Shown here: piece after piece, positions 6,629 through 13,139 of the stretch
How the letters are laid out: the number at the start of each line of letters is the position of its first letter
How positions within the stretch are numbered: the stretch's first letter is position 1
Source: a virus
Virus record (IMG/VR): IMGVR_UViG_3300027896_000101
Span: 1 to 38,724 of that record
DNA: 38,724 bases
Strand: one strand, 5' to 3'
The notes under the pieces: model-generated
Told to the model about the DNA's origin: nothing
Database searches by the model: none
What the model saw: only the letters and a program-made list of their open reading frames with translations
Program-made: the position numbers and the translations under genes

Positions 6629-7024
6629 ATGACGAAATATTGGCTGACTCCACCTAAGTTATATGAAGAACTGGACCGTGAATTTCACTTTGACTTTGAC
6701 CCTTGCCCCTATCCTCGACCCGAAGGATACAACAGTCTCGTTTTACCTTCGGGTCGAATGAACTATTGCAATCCCCCTTTCCGCAAGAAAGATGGCAACA
6801 TTCATGGACCAACAGCTTTCGTAAGGAAGGCTATCTCAGAACAAGCAAAAGGTAATTCAACAGTATTACTGATTCCTGCCCAATCCTATATCAATCTACT
6901 TCTTGAATCAGGAGCCGAATTGCGGTCCGCTGGACGCACAAGATTCCTAGAGATAGATACAAAAGAACCTTTGCCTGGACCCTCACCAACAATATTAGCG
7001 ATTCTGAGAGGGTACGTACTATGA
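6629..7024 (+). CDS. phage DNA N6-adenine methyltransferase (Dam-type)
   Basis: A 131-residue protein of the phage Dam family. The start YWLTPPKLYEELDREFHFDFDPCPYP is characteristic, and NPPF (residues 48-51) is the catalytic motif IV that binds the flipped adenine. AFVRKAISEQ and STVLLIPAQSY follow as the usual C-terminal strand-helix elements. It is short compared with some family members, and no classic glycine-rich SAM loop is obvious, which is common in this compact group. It would methylate adenines in phage DNA, possibly to evade host restriction. Confidence 0.87.
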   Translation: MTKYWLTPPKLYEELDREFHFDFDPCPYPRPEGYNSLVLPSGRMNYCNPPFRKKDGNIHGPTAFVRKAISEQAKGNSTVLLIPAQSYINLLLESGAELRSAGRTRFLEIDTKEPLPGPSPTILAILRGYVL

Positions 7025-7037
7025 GGGGATACTTACC
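7023..7037 (+). repeat. 15-bp repeat GAGGGGATACTTACC, copy 2
   Basis: Exact copy of 3452-3466, overlapping the methylase stop codon and ending three bases before the next ATG. Confidence 0.6.
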
Positions 7038-7039
7038 TA

Positions 7040-7255
7040 ATGGAAAGAGGGAATGTGGGCGACCGCTACAAGATGATGAGCGAACTAAAGGAATGGTTCA
7101 AATCGAATAGGTGGGATAAGGAGCGATCGGGGAAATGGATAGAGCACTATATCCGGTATCATCGTGAATTAGTTGGCTTGGATGAAGGCCAAATTTCTTA
7201 TTTATACGACCTCATGGAGCAACAAAAGGAGCAAAATGACGCGAAAATGGGTTAA
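7040..7255 (+). CDS. 71-residue early protein, unknown
   Basis: Starts MERGNVGDRYKMMSELKEW and is rich in charged and aromatic residues, probably all helical (KWIEHYIRYHRELVGLDEGQ). The GGGGA purine block upstream is about ten bases away, so an internal ATG at codon 12 or 13 is possible. Its 3' end overlaps the replisome-organiser gene by 20 bases. Confidence 0.6.
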   Translation: MERGNVGDRYKMMSELKEWFKSNRWDKERSGKWIEHYIRYHRELVGLDEGQISYLYDLMEQQKEQNDAKMG

Positions 7256-7820
7256 GTTGTGGTGCTCTTTTGATGAGGATAACCTTACTTTAGAAGAGAT
7301 TGGCGCATGGCATATCCTACTAAAATTGGCAGGAAAGTCCTTTTTCGATGGCGTTGTCAGTATTGATGAAAGGCTACCATACACCCACCGACAACTTGCC
7401 GTTTACTTCAATTCCAGCCCCAATAAGGTGAAGAAGCTCCTCCAAACCCTAACCGAAAAAGACCGTATCGAGGTAATGTCTAACGGGTTTTTGAAGCTAA
7501 AGAATTGGCTAAAGTATCAATCGGAGTACGACAGAACAAAGGAATGCCCTAGCAGAAAAAGTACAGGCAAAAGTACACAGGAAAGTACACCACAAAGTAC
7601 ACCCCTAGAAGTAGATATAGATAATAGATTAAAGAATAAAGAAGAAGAAGAAGAAGTAGAGAAAGAACCCTCTGCTGGTGCCACTGTCTTCAAGGGGCAT
7701 TGTCCTAAATGTGGTTTTGTCCGAGAAATTGGCGAATGTCCTCCACCGAATGCCGAAACTTGTGAATCGTGCCATAAGTTCGTCTATTTCGAATGGGAGA
7801 TGCTAATTGGCAGACGTTGA
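7236..7820 (+). CDS. replisome organiser/DnaD-like replication initiator with zinc ribbon
   Basis: A 194-residue protein. Residues 1-100 resemble the winged-helix N-terminal domain of phage replisome organisers (RKWVKLWCSFDEDNLTLEEIG, then a wHTH with HRQLAVYFNSSPNKVKKLLQTL). A Ser/Thr/Gln linker and an acidic KEEEEEVEKE stretch follow, as is common in DnaD-like phage initiators. The C-terminus carries CPKCG...C...CESC, a zinc ribbon. Such proteins bind the origin and load helicase. No separate helicase or DnaC-like loader is visible, so host proteins are probably recruited. The start is the ATG at 7236 after AGGAG; an upstream extension would lie inside the previous gene. Confidence 0.68.
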   Translation: MTRKWVKLWCSFDEDNLTLEEIGAWHILLKLAGKSFFDGVVSIDERLPYTHRQLAVYFNSSPNKVKKLLQTLTEKDRIEVMSNGFLKLKNWLKYQSEYDRTKECPSRKSTGKSTQESTPQSTPLEVDIDNRLKNKEEEEEVEKEPSAGATVFKGHCPKCGFVREIGECPPPNAETCESCHKFVYFEWEMLIGRR

Positions 7821-8520
7821 ATGGAAAGGGGAAACCAAAATCCAAAAAACGAAAATAGAGTGGGCTGATTATTCAGTGAATCCAGTCAAGGGTTACTGTC
7901 CTGTTGGGTGTGAATATTGCTATGCTCGGCGAATGTATGACAGGTTCAAGTGGGATAAGACGATAAGGTTTGATTTTAATGCCCTTCATACATTCGGGAA
8001 ATTCAAATCTGGTAGTAGAGTATTTGTGGGCTCAACTATCGAACTATTCCACCCCGAAGTGATGGGCAAAGTAGAATTCCGAACCAGCCTCATCATTGAA
8101 GAAGCAGGCTTTTATCCCGACGTTTCTTTCATCTTCCTAACAAAGTGTCCTCAGAATTTACACAAATTTAGCCCGTGGCCTAAAAACTGCTGGGTCGGAG
8201 TGAGCGTATGTAATGACAAAATGTTGGATATTGCGGTAGACAAATTGGAAGATATTGAAGCAGGTACAAAATTTATTTCGTTTGAGCCACTCTTGGAGCG
8301 TTTGACGCTATCTCTGGCCTATGCGTTTTATTACTCTGGAATCTCGTGGCTCATCATCGGCGCTGCTACGCACTATAAAGATGCTCCGCCGCTATCTAAA
8401 GTACAGGGCTGGGCTAGAGAGATAATCGCGGCAGCAGACGAAGCGGGGATACCGGTCTTTTGCAAAGACAACTTGAAACTGCCAGCGAATGAAATACGAA
8501 GGGAATGGCCGAAACCATGA
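7807..8520 (+). CDS. Gp37/Gp68 family (DUF5131) radical-SAM-like protein
   Basis: A 237-residue protein with TKIEWADYSVNPVKGYCP at the start and a three-Cys cluster C31-x3-C35-x2-C38 (CPVGCEYCYA), the hallmark of the phage Gp37/Gp68 family and similar to the iron-sulfur motif of radical SAM enzymes. Later strands (FIFLTKCPQNL, WVGVSVCN, FISFEPLLE, WLIIGAATHY, PVFCKDN) fit a TIM-barrel. The substrate is unknown. In many genomes it is paired with TcmP, which I do not see here. The start is TTG at 7807 with GGGAG seven bases upstream, overlapping the previous gene by 14 bases. Confidence 0.85.
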   Translation: MADVEWKGETKIQKTKIEWADYSVNPVKGYCPVGCEYCYARRMYDRFKWDKTIRFDFNALHTFGKFKSGSRVFVGSTIELFHPEVMGKVEFRTSLIIEEAGFYPDVSFIFLTKCPQNLHKFSPWPKNCWVGVSVCNDKMLDIAVDKLEDIEAGTKFISFEPLLERLTLSLAYAFYYSGISWLIIGAATHYKDAPPLSKVQGWAREIIAAADEAGIPVFCKDNLKLPANEIRREWPKP

Positions 8521-8990
8521 CACGCCTTCTCGCCCAGGACCAGTCTAAACGCTGTTGCCTGAACTGCAAGAGGTTCATGGAGTGCCCTACAGTCGCCAGG
8601 ATGAAACTTGAACAGGGCGAGGATAATTTCTATCCGACAGCCATAGTATGCGGGGTCTTCACGAAGCGCCAGGAAGTCAAATATCATCAAGTTCGCACAT
8701 TCTCAAAGCTATGTGACCGGTGGTTCGATTCCGGTGCCGAGGCCGCTTATGGAGAGGTACTTCGGCTCCGAGAATTAGCCGGAGACATTGAGCAGCTTGA
8801 GTATCAGGTAAGGTATGAACTCTGCGACAAGCCGAAGGTGTGGATTGTGCCTGACTTCCGCTATGTTGAGCAGGGCAAAATTCACGTTGAAGATGTCAAG
8901 GGCATGGTCACGGACGCAGCAAGGGTCAAGATGGCGTGGCTCAAGGCCGCTCAGGGAATCGAAGTCAAGATTATCAAGAAGGAGAGATAG
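8505..8990 (+). CDS. DUF1064-like PD-(D/E)xK nuclease with N-terminal Cys cluster
   Basis: A 161-residue protein in two parts. Residues 17-70 contain Cys at 17, 18, 21, 27, 49 and 70, a likely metal site. Residues 100-160 (YQVRYEL, VWIVPDFRY, HVEDVKGMVTDAARVKMAWL) match the pattern of DUF1064 phage proteins: Asp117 and the ED-x-K set Glu129/Asp130/Lys132 would form a PD-(D/E)xK nuclease site. Related genes sit in phage replication modules and may process DNA junctions or ends. The start may be the ATG at 8505 or the one at 8517, which overlaps the upstream stop as ATGA; neither has a clear ribosome site. Confidence 0.65.
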   Translation: MAETMTRLLAQDQSKRCCLNCKRFMECPTVARMKLEQGEDNFYPTAIVCGVFTKRQEVKYHQVRTFSKLCDRWFDSGAEAAYGEVLRLRELAGDIEQLEYQVRYELCDKPKVWIVPDFRYVEQGKIHVEDVKGMVTDAARVKMAWLKAAQGIEVKIIKKER

Positions 8991-8991
8991 C

Positions 8992-9684
8992 GTGGAACGA
9001 GAGGAATTCAAGAAAAGGGTTAGTGAACTGTCATCGTGTAGTTGTAAACAGTGTGCATCTGAGGAGAAATCCTTGTTAACCGAGTTCGACAGGCTGGTAA
9101 AGGAGAATGACACAGCCCGCAAATATGCAGCGAAGGTGGAATATGAGCGAGATGTAATAGATGGGTGTTTGCATAGTGCCCATGATGAAATCCAAGCCCT
9201 TCAATCCCATCTCGACAGGATAAGCGAGCCGATACGAGATGAACATTATCATCTGATTAGAGATGTGGCTAAGTCCCTCAGAAGGGCAGGCTACGTAGAC
9301 ACCTCAAAGGTTCTTGAGGCCATAGCCGATTACCTCGACTCGCAGCAGAAGCCGAGCGAAAAGCCTCAAAATGAGCCAGAACAGCATTATAATGACGACT
9401 TCGATGATGTACATCAAGGCAATAAAGCTGTTTGCCCTATCTGCAACCCGAAATGCGAACACAAGAAGCTCGAAGCGCCCGTAGGTTTTGGCGGAGGCCC
9501 TATGAAGCAATGGTGTCTCGATTGCAGCACGTGGGTAGAGTTGCCGAAGCCTCCCAATACAGAGGACAGAAAAGGAACAATAGAGATAGTTATTGATGCA
9601 GAACTGATTATTGCTGACCTGCAAGGCGGCACACTTACTTTCAAGTTGACCCAGCAAGGCTTGATTCATAAATACTTCAAATAG
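8992..9684 (+). CDS. coiled-coil protein with C-terminal zinc cluster, unknown
   Basis: A 230-residue protein from a GTG start with GGAG seven bases upstream. Residues 1-85 are charged, have CSCKQC near the N-terminus and look like coiled coil. A helical middle section (RDVAKSLRRAGYVDTSKVLEAIADYLDS) follows, then a second metal cluster (CPICNPKCEH ... WCLDC) around residues 150-185 and a beta-rich tail. No family recognised. It lies at the end of the replication module, just before the late regulator. Confidence 0.7.
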   Translation: MEREEFKKRVSELSSCSCKQCASEEKSLLTEFDRLVKENDTARKYAAKVEYERDVIDGCLHSAHDEIQALQSHLDRISEPIRDEHYHLIRDVAKSLRRAGYVDTSKVLEAIADYLDSQQKPSEKPQNEPEQHYNDDFDDVHQGNKAVCPICNPKCEHKKLEAPVGFGGGPMKQWCLDCSTWVELPKPPNTEDRKGTIEIVIDAELIIADLQGGTLTFKLTQQGLIHKYFK

Positions 9685-9693
9685 GGGGTGAGA

Positions 9694-10140
9694 GTGTTGG
9701 AGATTTCGAGCTCTGAGTATCTGAAGACTCATTCCAACTCCCAGATTCGCCGCGACTTCATGCACTTCCTGAAAATGGCTGTTAATCCTCAGCCTCGTAC
9801 TGTCTCCTCGTTCTACGCCGGGCTATTGCCTGATTCCTTTGTGATACAGGCGCATCCTGGCACTTTGAACCATAAAACCGATACAATGACCATGACCAAA
9901 GGCGATAGTTCGAACCTTACCAGCACTTTCACAAATATGTTGGAAGTGCTGTTCTACATGACTGAGGCAAGCAAGGACTCGGGATACCGGCAACACCAGG
10001 CAACCCGGCTTTACCTGTTCCACGGCAAAAGTTATGAGGAGATCGGCGGGTTGCTGGGCTGCCATGTGAATACAGTACGGAATGACATCTATAGTATTAT
10101 CGACAGGGCTATCCATGCTCTGAAAATTGGACACTCGTAG
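9694..10140 (+). CDS. sigma region 4/ArpU-like late transcription regulator
   Basis: About 148 residues. The C-terminal part (HQATRLYLFHGKSYEEIGGLLGCHVNTVRNDIYSIIDRAI) is a sigma-70 region 4-type helix-turn-helix, as found in ArpU-like phage late regulators. It is the last early gene and is followed directly by a promoter/terminator region and the packaging genes, the classic place for a late activator. AGGGGGTGA upstream nearly matches the full anti-16S consensus. GTG at 9694 or TTG at 9697 fits best; an upstream GTG at 9688 lies within the ribosome site. Confidence 0.72.
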   Translation: MLEISSSEYLKTHSNSQIRRDFMHFLKMAVNPQPRTVSSFYAGLLPDSFVIQAHPGTLNHKTDTMTMTKGDSSNLTSTFTNMLEVLFYMTEASKDSGYRQHQATRLYLFHGKSYEEIGGLLGCHVNTVRNDIYSIIDRAIHALKIGHS

Positions 10141-10164
10141 TCTCAAATTTTGTAGAAATTGTAA

Positions 10165-10184
10165 TTGACAGGGCATGTTATACT
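10165..10184 (+). promoter_or_regulatory. candidate late promoter (extended -10)
   Basis: TGTTATACT at 10176-10184 is an extended -10 box (TG-N-TATACT). TTGACA at 10165-10170 is only eight bases upstream, too close to act as its -35; it may be an activator contact site or coincidental. Transcription would start near 10191, about 20 bases before the terminator hairpin. Confidence 0.45.
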
Positions 10185-10209
10185 ATCATTAACGGAATCG
10201 TATCAGAGG

Positions 10210-10232
10210 GGCGCTTGAAAGAGCGCCTTTTT
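10210..10232 (+). terminator. intrinsic terminator at end of early region
   Basis: GGCGCTT, loop GAAA and GAGCGCC (7-bp stem with one G-T pair and a GNRA tetraloop) followed directly by TTTTTGTTG. It sits 70 bases after the late-regulator stop codon and just downstream of the candidate late promoter. Confidence 0.85.
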
Positions 10233-10243
10233 GTTGTGTAAAT

Positions 10244-10271
10244 AAGCCTGGGGATTCTTCACCCTGGGCTT
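10244..10271 (+). promoter_or_regulatory. second hairpin downstream of the terminator
   Basis: AAGCCTGGGG, an eight-base loop and CCCTGGGCTT pair over ten positions with two G-T pairs. There is no T-run. The rest of 10272-10351 has no supported plus-strand gene. Confidence 0.4.
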
Positions 10272-10351
10272 CTTCATATCATCCTCCTTTCCGAGTAGGT
10301 GCTTGTGAATCTGGGGGGCGCGGAGTTCACGAGCACCAGCGTGGGAATGAG

Positions 10352-10582
10352 ATGGACAACAAAGCGGGTGCAATTGTAGAGCGGACTCGATTGGCGGAGG
10401 ATGCTATGCTCATGCAGTTCGACCAGAATGCGGGCAATCCTGTGGCTGTTGGCGAGGGACAGACCCATAGTCCGGTGCAGACCTGTCATAAACTGGTCAA
10501 GTTCTGCATATCCTCCGGCTGGTCTGTCGTCTATCGGCATGGCTATATTACTCTAACCAGAGGTTGCGGCATGGTGCGCTAA
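10352..10582 (+). CDS. 76-residue protein, unknown
   Basis: Starts MDNKAGAIVERTRLAEDAML. The C-terminal third (CISSGWSVVYRHGYITLTRG) looks like a beta hairpin. No strong ribosome site precedes the ATG; GGGA about six bases away is the best. An 88-residue frame overlaps it on the minus strand with no better support. I keep it at low confidence because it fills the gap between control region and late genes on the correct strand. Confidence 0.4.
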   Translation: MDNKAGAIVERTRLAEDAMLMQFDQNAGNPVAVGEGQTHSPVQTCHKLVKFCISSGWSVVYRHGYITLTRGCGMVR

Positions 10583-10613
10583 ACCTTACAGAGATAGAAG
10601 GAGGTTCCGTTTC

Positions 10614-10958
10614 ATGCAGAGGCTTGAATGTTTAGGAGCGAACTTCCCGACGGTAATCAGGAAGGGCTATTTCCCAGGAGTCATATCGGTCTTGGAGTAC
10701 GTTAAGAACTTCGGAGATGCACCTGGGACGGTCACAGTATCAGCCTTTTTCAAAGACCCGAATCAGCAGCAATGGAATCCGCAGAGTAGTGGCAGTGGCA
10801 ACCTGGCGGACGGTCCACTGACACTATCCATAATGCCGGGTGAAACGGCGGAATTCTGGTTTACGATTAAGCCTGCTATAAAGGGATTTTGGCTATGCAG
10901 GGTGAATTTCAGTGGAGATGTAATCCGGCAGCATGAGTTCTATGTGACGGTGAAATAG
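10614..10958 (+). CDS. 114-residue Ig/CARDB-like beta-sandwich protein
   Basis: The pattern (VISVLEYVKNFGDAPGTVTVSAFF, LTLSIMPGETAEFWFTIKPA, GFWLCRVNFSGDVIRQHEFYVTV) is that of an immunoglobulin-like CARDB-type beta sandwich. AGGAGG is present upstream with about nine bases spacing. It has no signal peptide, so it may be a virion decoration protein. It is the first well-supported late gene. Function not established. Confidence 0.65.
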   Translation: MQRLECLGANFPTVIRKGYFPGVISVLEYVKNFGDAPGTVTVSAFFKDPNQQQWNPQSSGSGNLADGPLTLSIMPGETAEFWFTIKPAIKGFWLCRVNFSGDVIRQHEFYVTVK

Positions 10959-10966
10959 GCAAAGCC

Positions 10967-11281
10967 ATGCACGTAGAAGCATTGGTGGCAATAGTCATGG
11001 GGGTCATAAACTTCCTGCTCTTCGCTGGCGGCGTCACCTATGCCATCCTGAAAGTTGGGAAAAACGTGCAGGGAGGCGAGGATAAAACTGCGTTGCTGGA
11101 GAGCAAATACGTTGAGTGCTGCGCCGATGTTGCCGCTATCAGGTTGGAAATGAAAATAAATGCCAAGGCGGTAGAAACGTCCCTCGGTAACCTGCATGAA
11201 AAGGTGAACTCGATGGCACTCGACCATGAAGGCAGAATAAGTTGGTGCGAGAGTAGATTGAACGGCAAGGATAAAAGATGA
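10967..11281 (+). CDS. single-span membrane protein with coiled-coil tail
   Basis: Residues 1-30 are hydrophobic (LVAIVMGVINFLLFAGGVTYAIL), then a charged helical region to residue 104 with a probable coiled coil (VEDVAAIRLEMKI-type heptads; SLGNLHEKVNSM). This resembles small phage membrane proteins encoded beside packaging or lysis genes, but a holin or spanin role is not supported: a separate holin candidate lies at 38021. Its Cys pair at about residues 51-52 is unexplained. Confidence 0.6.
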   Translation: MHVEALVAIVMGVINFLLFAGGVTYAILKVGKNVQGGEDKTALLESKYVECCADVAAIRLEMKINAKAVETSLGNLHEKVNSMALDHEGRISWCESRLNGKDKR

Positions 11282-11355
11282 CAGTAACTAACGGGCTAGT
11301 GCTTAATCCTCGCACCCGATAAGGGGGGATTAAGGGGGGGTAAATAAACAAGAAC

Positions 11356-11772
11356 ATGAAAATTGAAAAACAGGATAATAACAAAAACCATAGGGGGAAT
11401 CCTCACTGGGTTAAAGGACAGTCGGGAAACCCCAACGGCAGACCCAGGAAGGAAATTAGTTTAACCTCTCAACTTAAATCTGAACTCTTGAAGATAGCCC
11501 CATTCAAAGGCAATACGGACAAGAAGACTTGGCTAGAACTTATCGTCATCGCATGGATGGCGGGTGCTGCTAAGGGTAATGCCCCTTTACTGAAAGAACT
11601 TATAGAGCGCATAGATGGCAAGGTCCCTGACCAGACATGGATAACGGGCCGAGAAGGTCAACCTATACAGGTGGAAGATGCAAGGAACAAGCTCGCTGAA
11701 AGACTCGATACTATCGCTGCCGTCCGAGAAGCGCAGCGAATTGTTGTCGAGCCTCAGCAACAAAGAAGCTGA
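11356..11772 (+). CDS. terS: terminase small subunit-like protein (DUF5681-type N-terminus)
   Basis: A 138-residue basic protein. The motif WVKGQSGNPNGRPRK near residues 18-32 is the signature of DUF5681 proteins, often found next to large terminases. The rest is helical (LLKELIERIDGKVP...). It overlaps the start of the large terminase by 95 bases. The position argues strongly for DNA recognition during packaging, although DUF5681 by itself does not prove it. The purine block GGGGGGG lies upstream at a longer spacing. Confidence 0.72.
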   Translation: MKIEKQDNNKNHRGNPHWVKGQSGNPNGRPRKEISLTSQLKSELLKIAPFKGNTDKKTWLELIVIAWMAGAAKGNAPLLKELIERIDGKVPDQTWITGREGQPIQVEDARNKLAERLDTIAAVREAQRIVVEPQQQRS

Positions 11773-12994
11773 ACAGATTTTACACGACTGGATATTCTGG
11801 GCGCGGCCTAACCAGTTACCGCCTGATGGCGATTGGTATATCTGGCTCATGCTTTCAGGCCGCGGCGCTGGCAAGACGCGGGCAGGCTCAGAACTGGTCA
11901 TTAAGTGGGCCAGGGAGAAATACAGCCCCATAGCCCTCATTGGCGAAACAAAAGCCGATGCAAGAGATACGATGGTAGAGTTGCACGATTCTGCCATCTT
12001 GAAAGTATCGCCGCCCTGGTTCATGCCTGTATATGAGCCATCGAAGCGGCGATTGATATGGCCTAACGGCGTGGTCGCGGTGATTTATTCCGGTGATGAG
12101 CCCGACCAACTGAGAGGTCCGCAACATACTAAAGGCTGGGTAGATGAGTTGGCGAAATTCAAGTATCCCGATGATACGTGGAACAATTTTATATTCGGGT
12201 TACGCTCTGGGTTGCACCCACAAGCTGTAGTGACTACGACTCCCAGACCCATCCCGATAATCAAGCAACTGGCGAAGGATGCTAGGACAGTAGTAACCCG
12301 GGCTCATACGCTGGACAACCGGGAAAATCTAGCGCCAGACTTTCTAAAGTACGTCCTGAGCCGGTACGAAGGCACCCGGCTAGGCAGACAAGAGTTAGAT
12401 GGGCAAATACTCGACGATAACCCGGCGGCGCTCTGGAAGCGGGCAGATATTGAACATGGCAGAGTAAGGCAATCGCCGCACTTGACTCGGATAGTGGTTG
12501 CAGTAGACCCAGCGGCTACAAGCGGAGAGGAAAGCGCAGAGACGGGCATCGTAGTGGCTGGGGTAGGCTCTTGTTCATGTAAGGGCAAGGCTGAAATCCA
12601 CGGTTTTATTCTCGACGACCTCAGCTTACGATCCAGCCCTGACGGATGGGCTAATGCAGCAATCACCGGATATTACAAGCACAAAGCGGACCGCATAGTA
12701 GCTGAAATCAACCAGGGCGGCGAAATGTGCGAGCACACTATCCACACTGTAGACCGCAACGTGCCGTACAAGGCCGTACACGCGTCGAGGGGCAAGCAGA
12801 CAAGGGCAGAGCCAGTATCAGCCCTCTATGAGCAGGGCAAGGTCCACCATGTAGGCTCATTCCCTGAACTGGAAGATCAACTCTGTGAGTGGATTCCAGG
12901 AGGTAAGTCTTCAGATCGCTTAGATGCCCTGGTCTGGGCGCTGACTGAGCTAATGGTGCTGGGCACTCGAAGCTATGGATTCGATTTCGTGTGA
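11678..12994 (+). CDS. terL: terminase large subunit (packaging ATPase/nuclease)
   Basis: A 438-residue motor. Walker A is SGRGAGKT at 60-67, Walker B GWVDE at 153-157 and the coupling motif TTTPRP at 187-192. The nuclease domain shows Asp277 in VAVDPAATSG, Glu343 in AEINQGG and the Asp pair in SSDRLDALVWAL near 413-416. The N-terminal SEKRSELLSSLSNKEAEQILHDW and WARPNQLPPDGDW are typical of this terminase family. It pumps DNA into the prohead through the portal encoded next to it. The start ATG overlaps the small-subunit gene in another frame. Confidence 0.95.
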   Translation: MQGTSSLKDSILSLPSEKRSELLSSLSNKEAEQILHDWIFWARPNQLPPDGDWYIWLMLSGRGAGKTRAGSELVIKWAREKYSPIALIGETKADARDTMVELHDSAILKVSPPWFMPVYEPSKRRLIWPNGVVAVIYSGDEPDQLRGPQHTKGWVDELAKFKYPDDTWNNFIFGLRSGLHPQAVVTTTPRPIPIIKQLAKDARTVVTRAHTLDNRENLAPDFLKYVLSRYEGTRLGRQELDGQILDDNPAALWKRADIEHGRVRQSPHLTRIVVAVDPAATSGEESAETGIVVAGVGSCSCKGKAEIHGFILDDLSLRSSPDGWANAAITGYYKHKADRIVAEINQGGEMCEHTIHTVDRNVPYKAVHASRGKQTRAEPVSALYEQGKVHHVGSFPELEDQLCEWIPGGKSSDRLDALVWALTELMVLGTRSYGFDFV

Positions 12995-13007
12995 TAGGTG
13001 ACAAAAT

Positions 13008-13139
13008 ATGATACCGAAACCGCCTCATCCTGTACCGACCGAAACAGTTGGCGAGGATGGAGTTATCACGCTCCAACCCTCGGATATATTCTGGGATGGC
13101 GAGAACCTGCTTGATTTCGAGGACGACGAATGCCAATAA
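13008..13139 (+). CDS. 43-residue acidic peptide between terminase and portal
   Basis: MIPKPPHPVPTETVGEDG at the start and an acidic end (NLLDFEDDECQ). AGGTG is five to six bases upstream of the ATG. It overlaps the portal start by ten bases in another frame, which suggests translational coupling. No family recognised; it could be a small head-assembly factor. Confidence 0.55.
   Translation: MIPKPPHPVPTETVGEDGVITLQPSDIFWDGENLLDFEDDECQ

Noticed and set aside
10274-10540. Minus-strand 88-residue frame
   Set aside because: No ribosome site or recognisable domain; the plus-strand frame fits the operon direction, though it too is weak.
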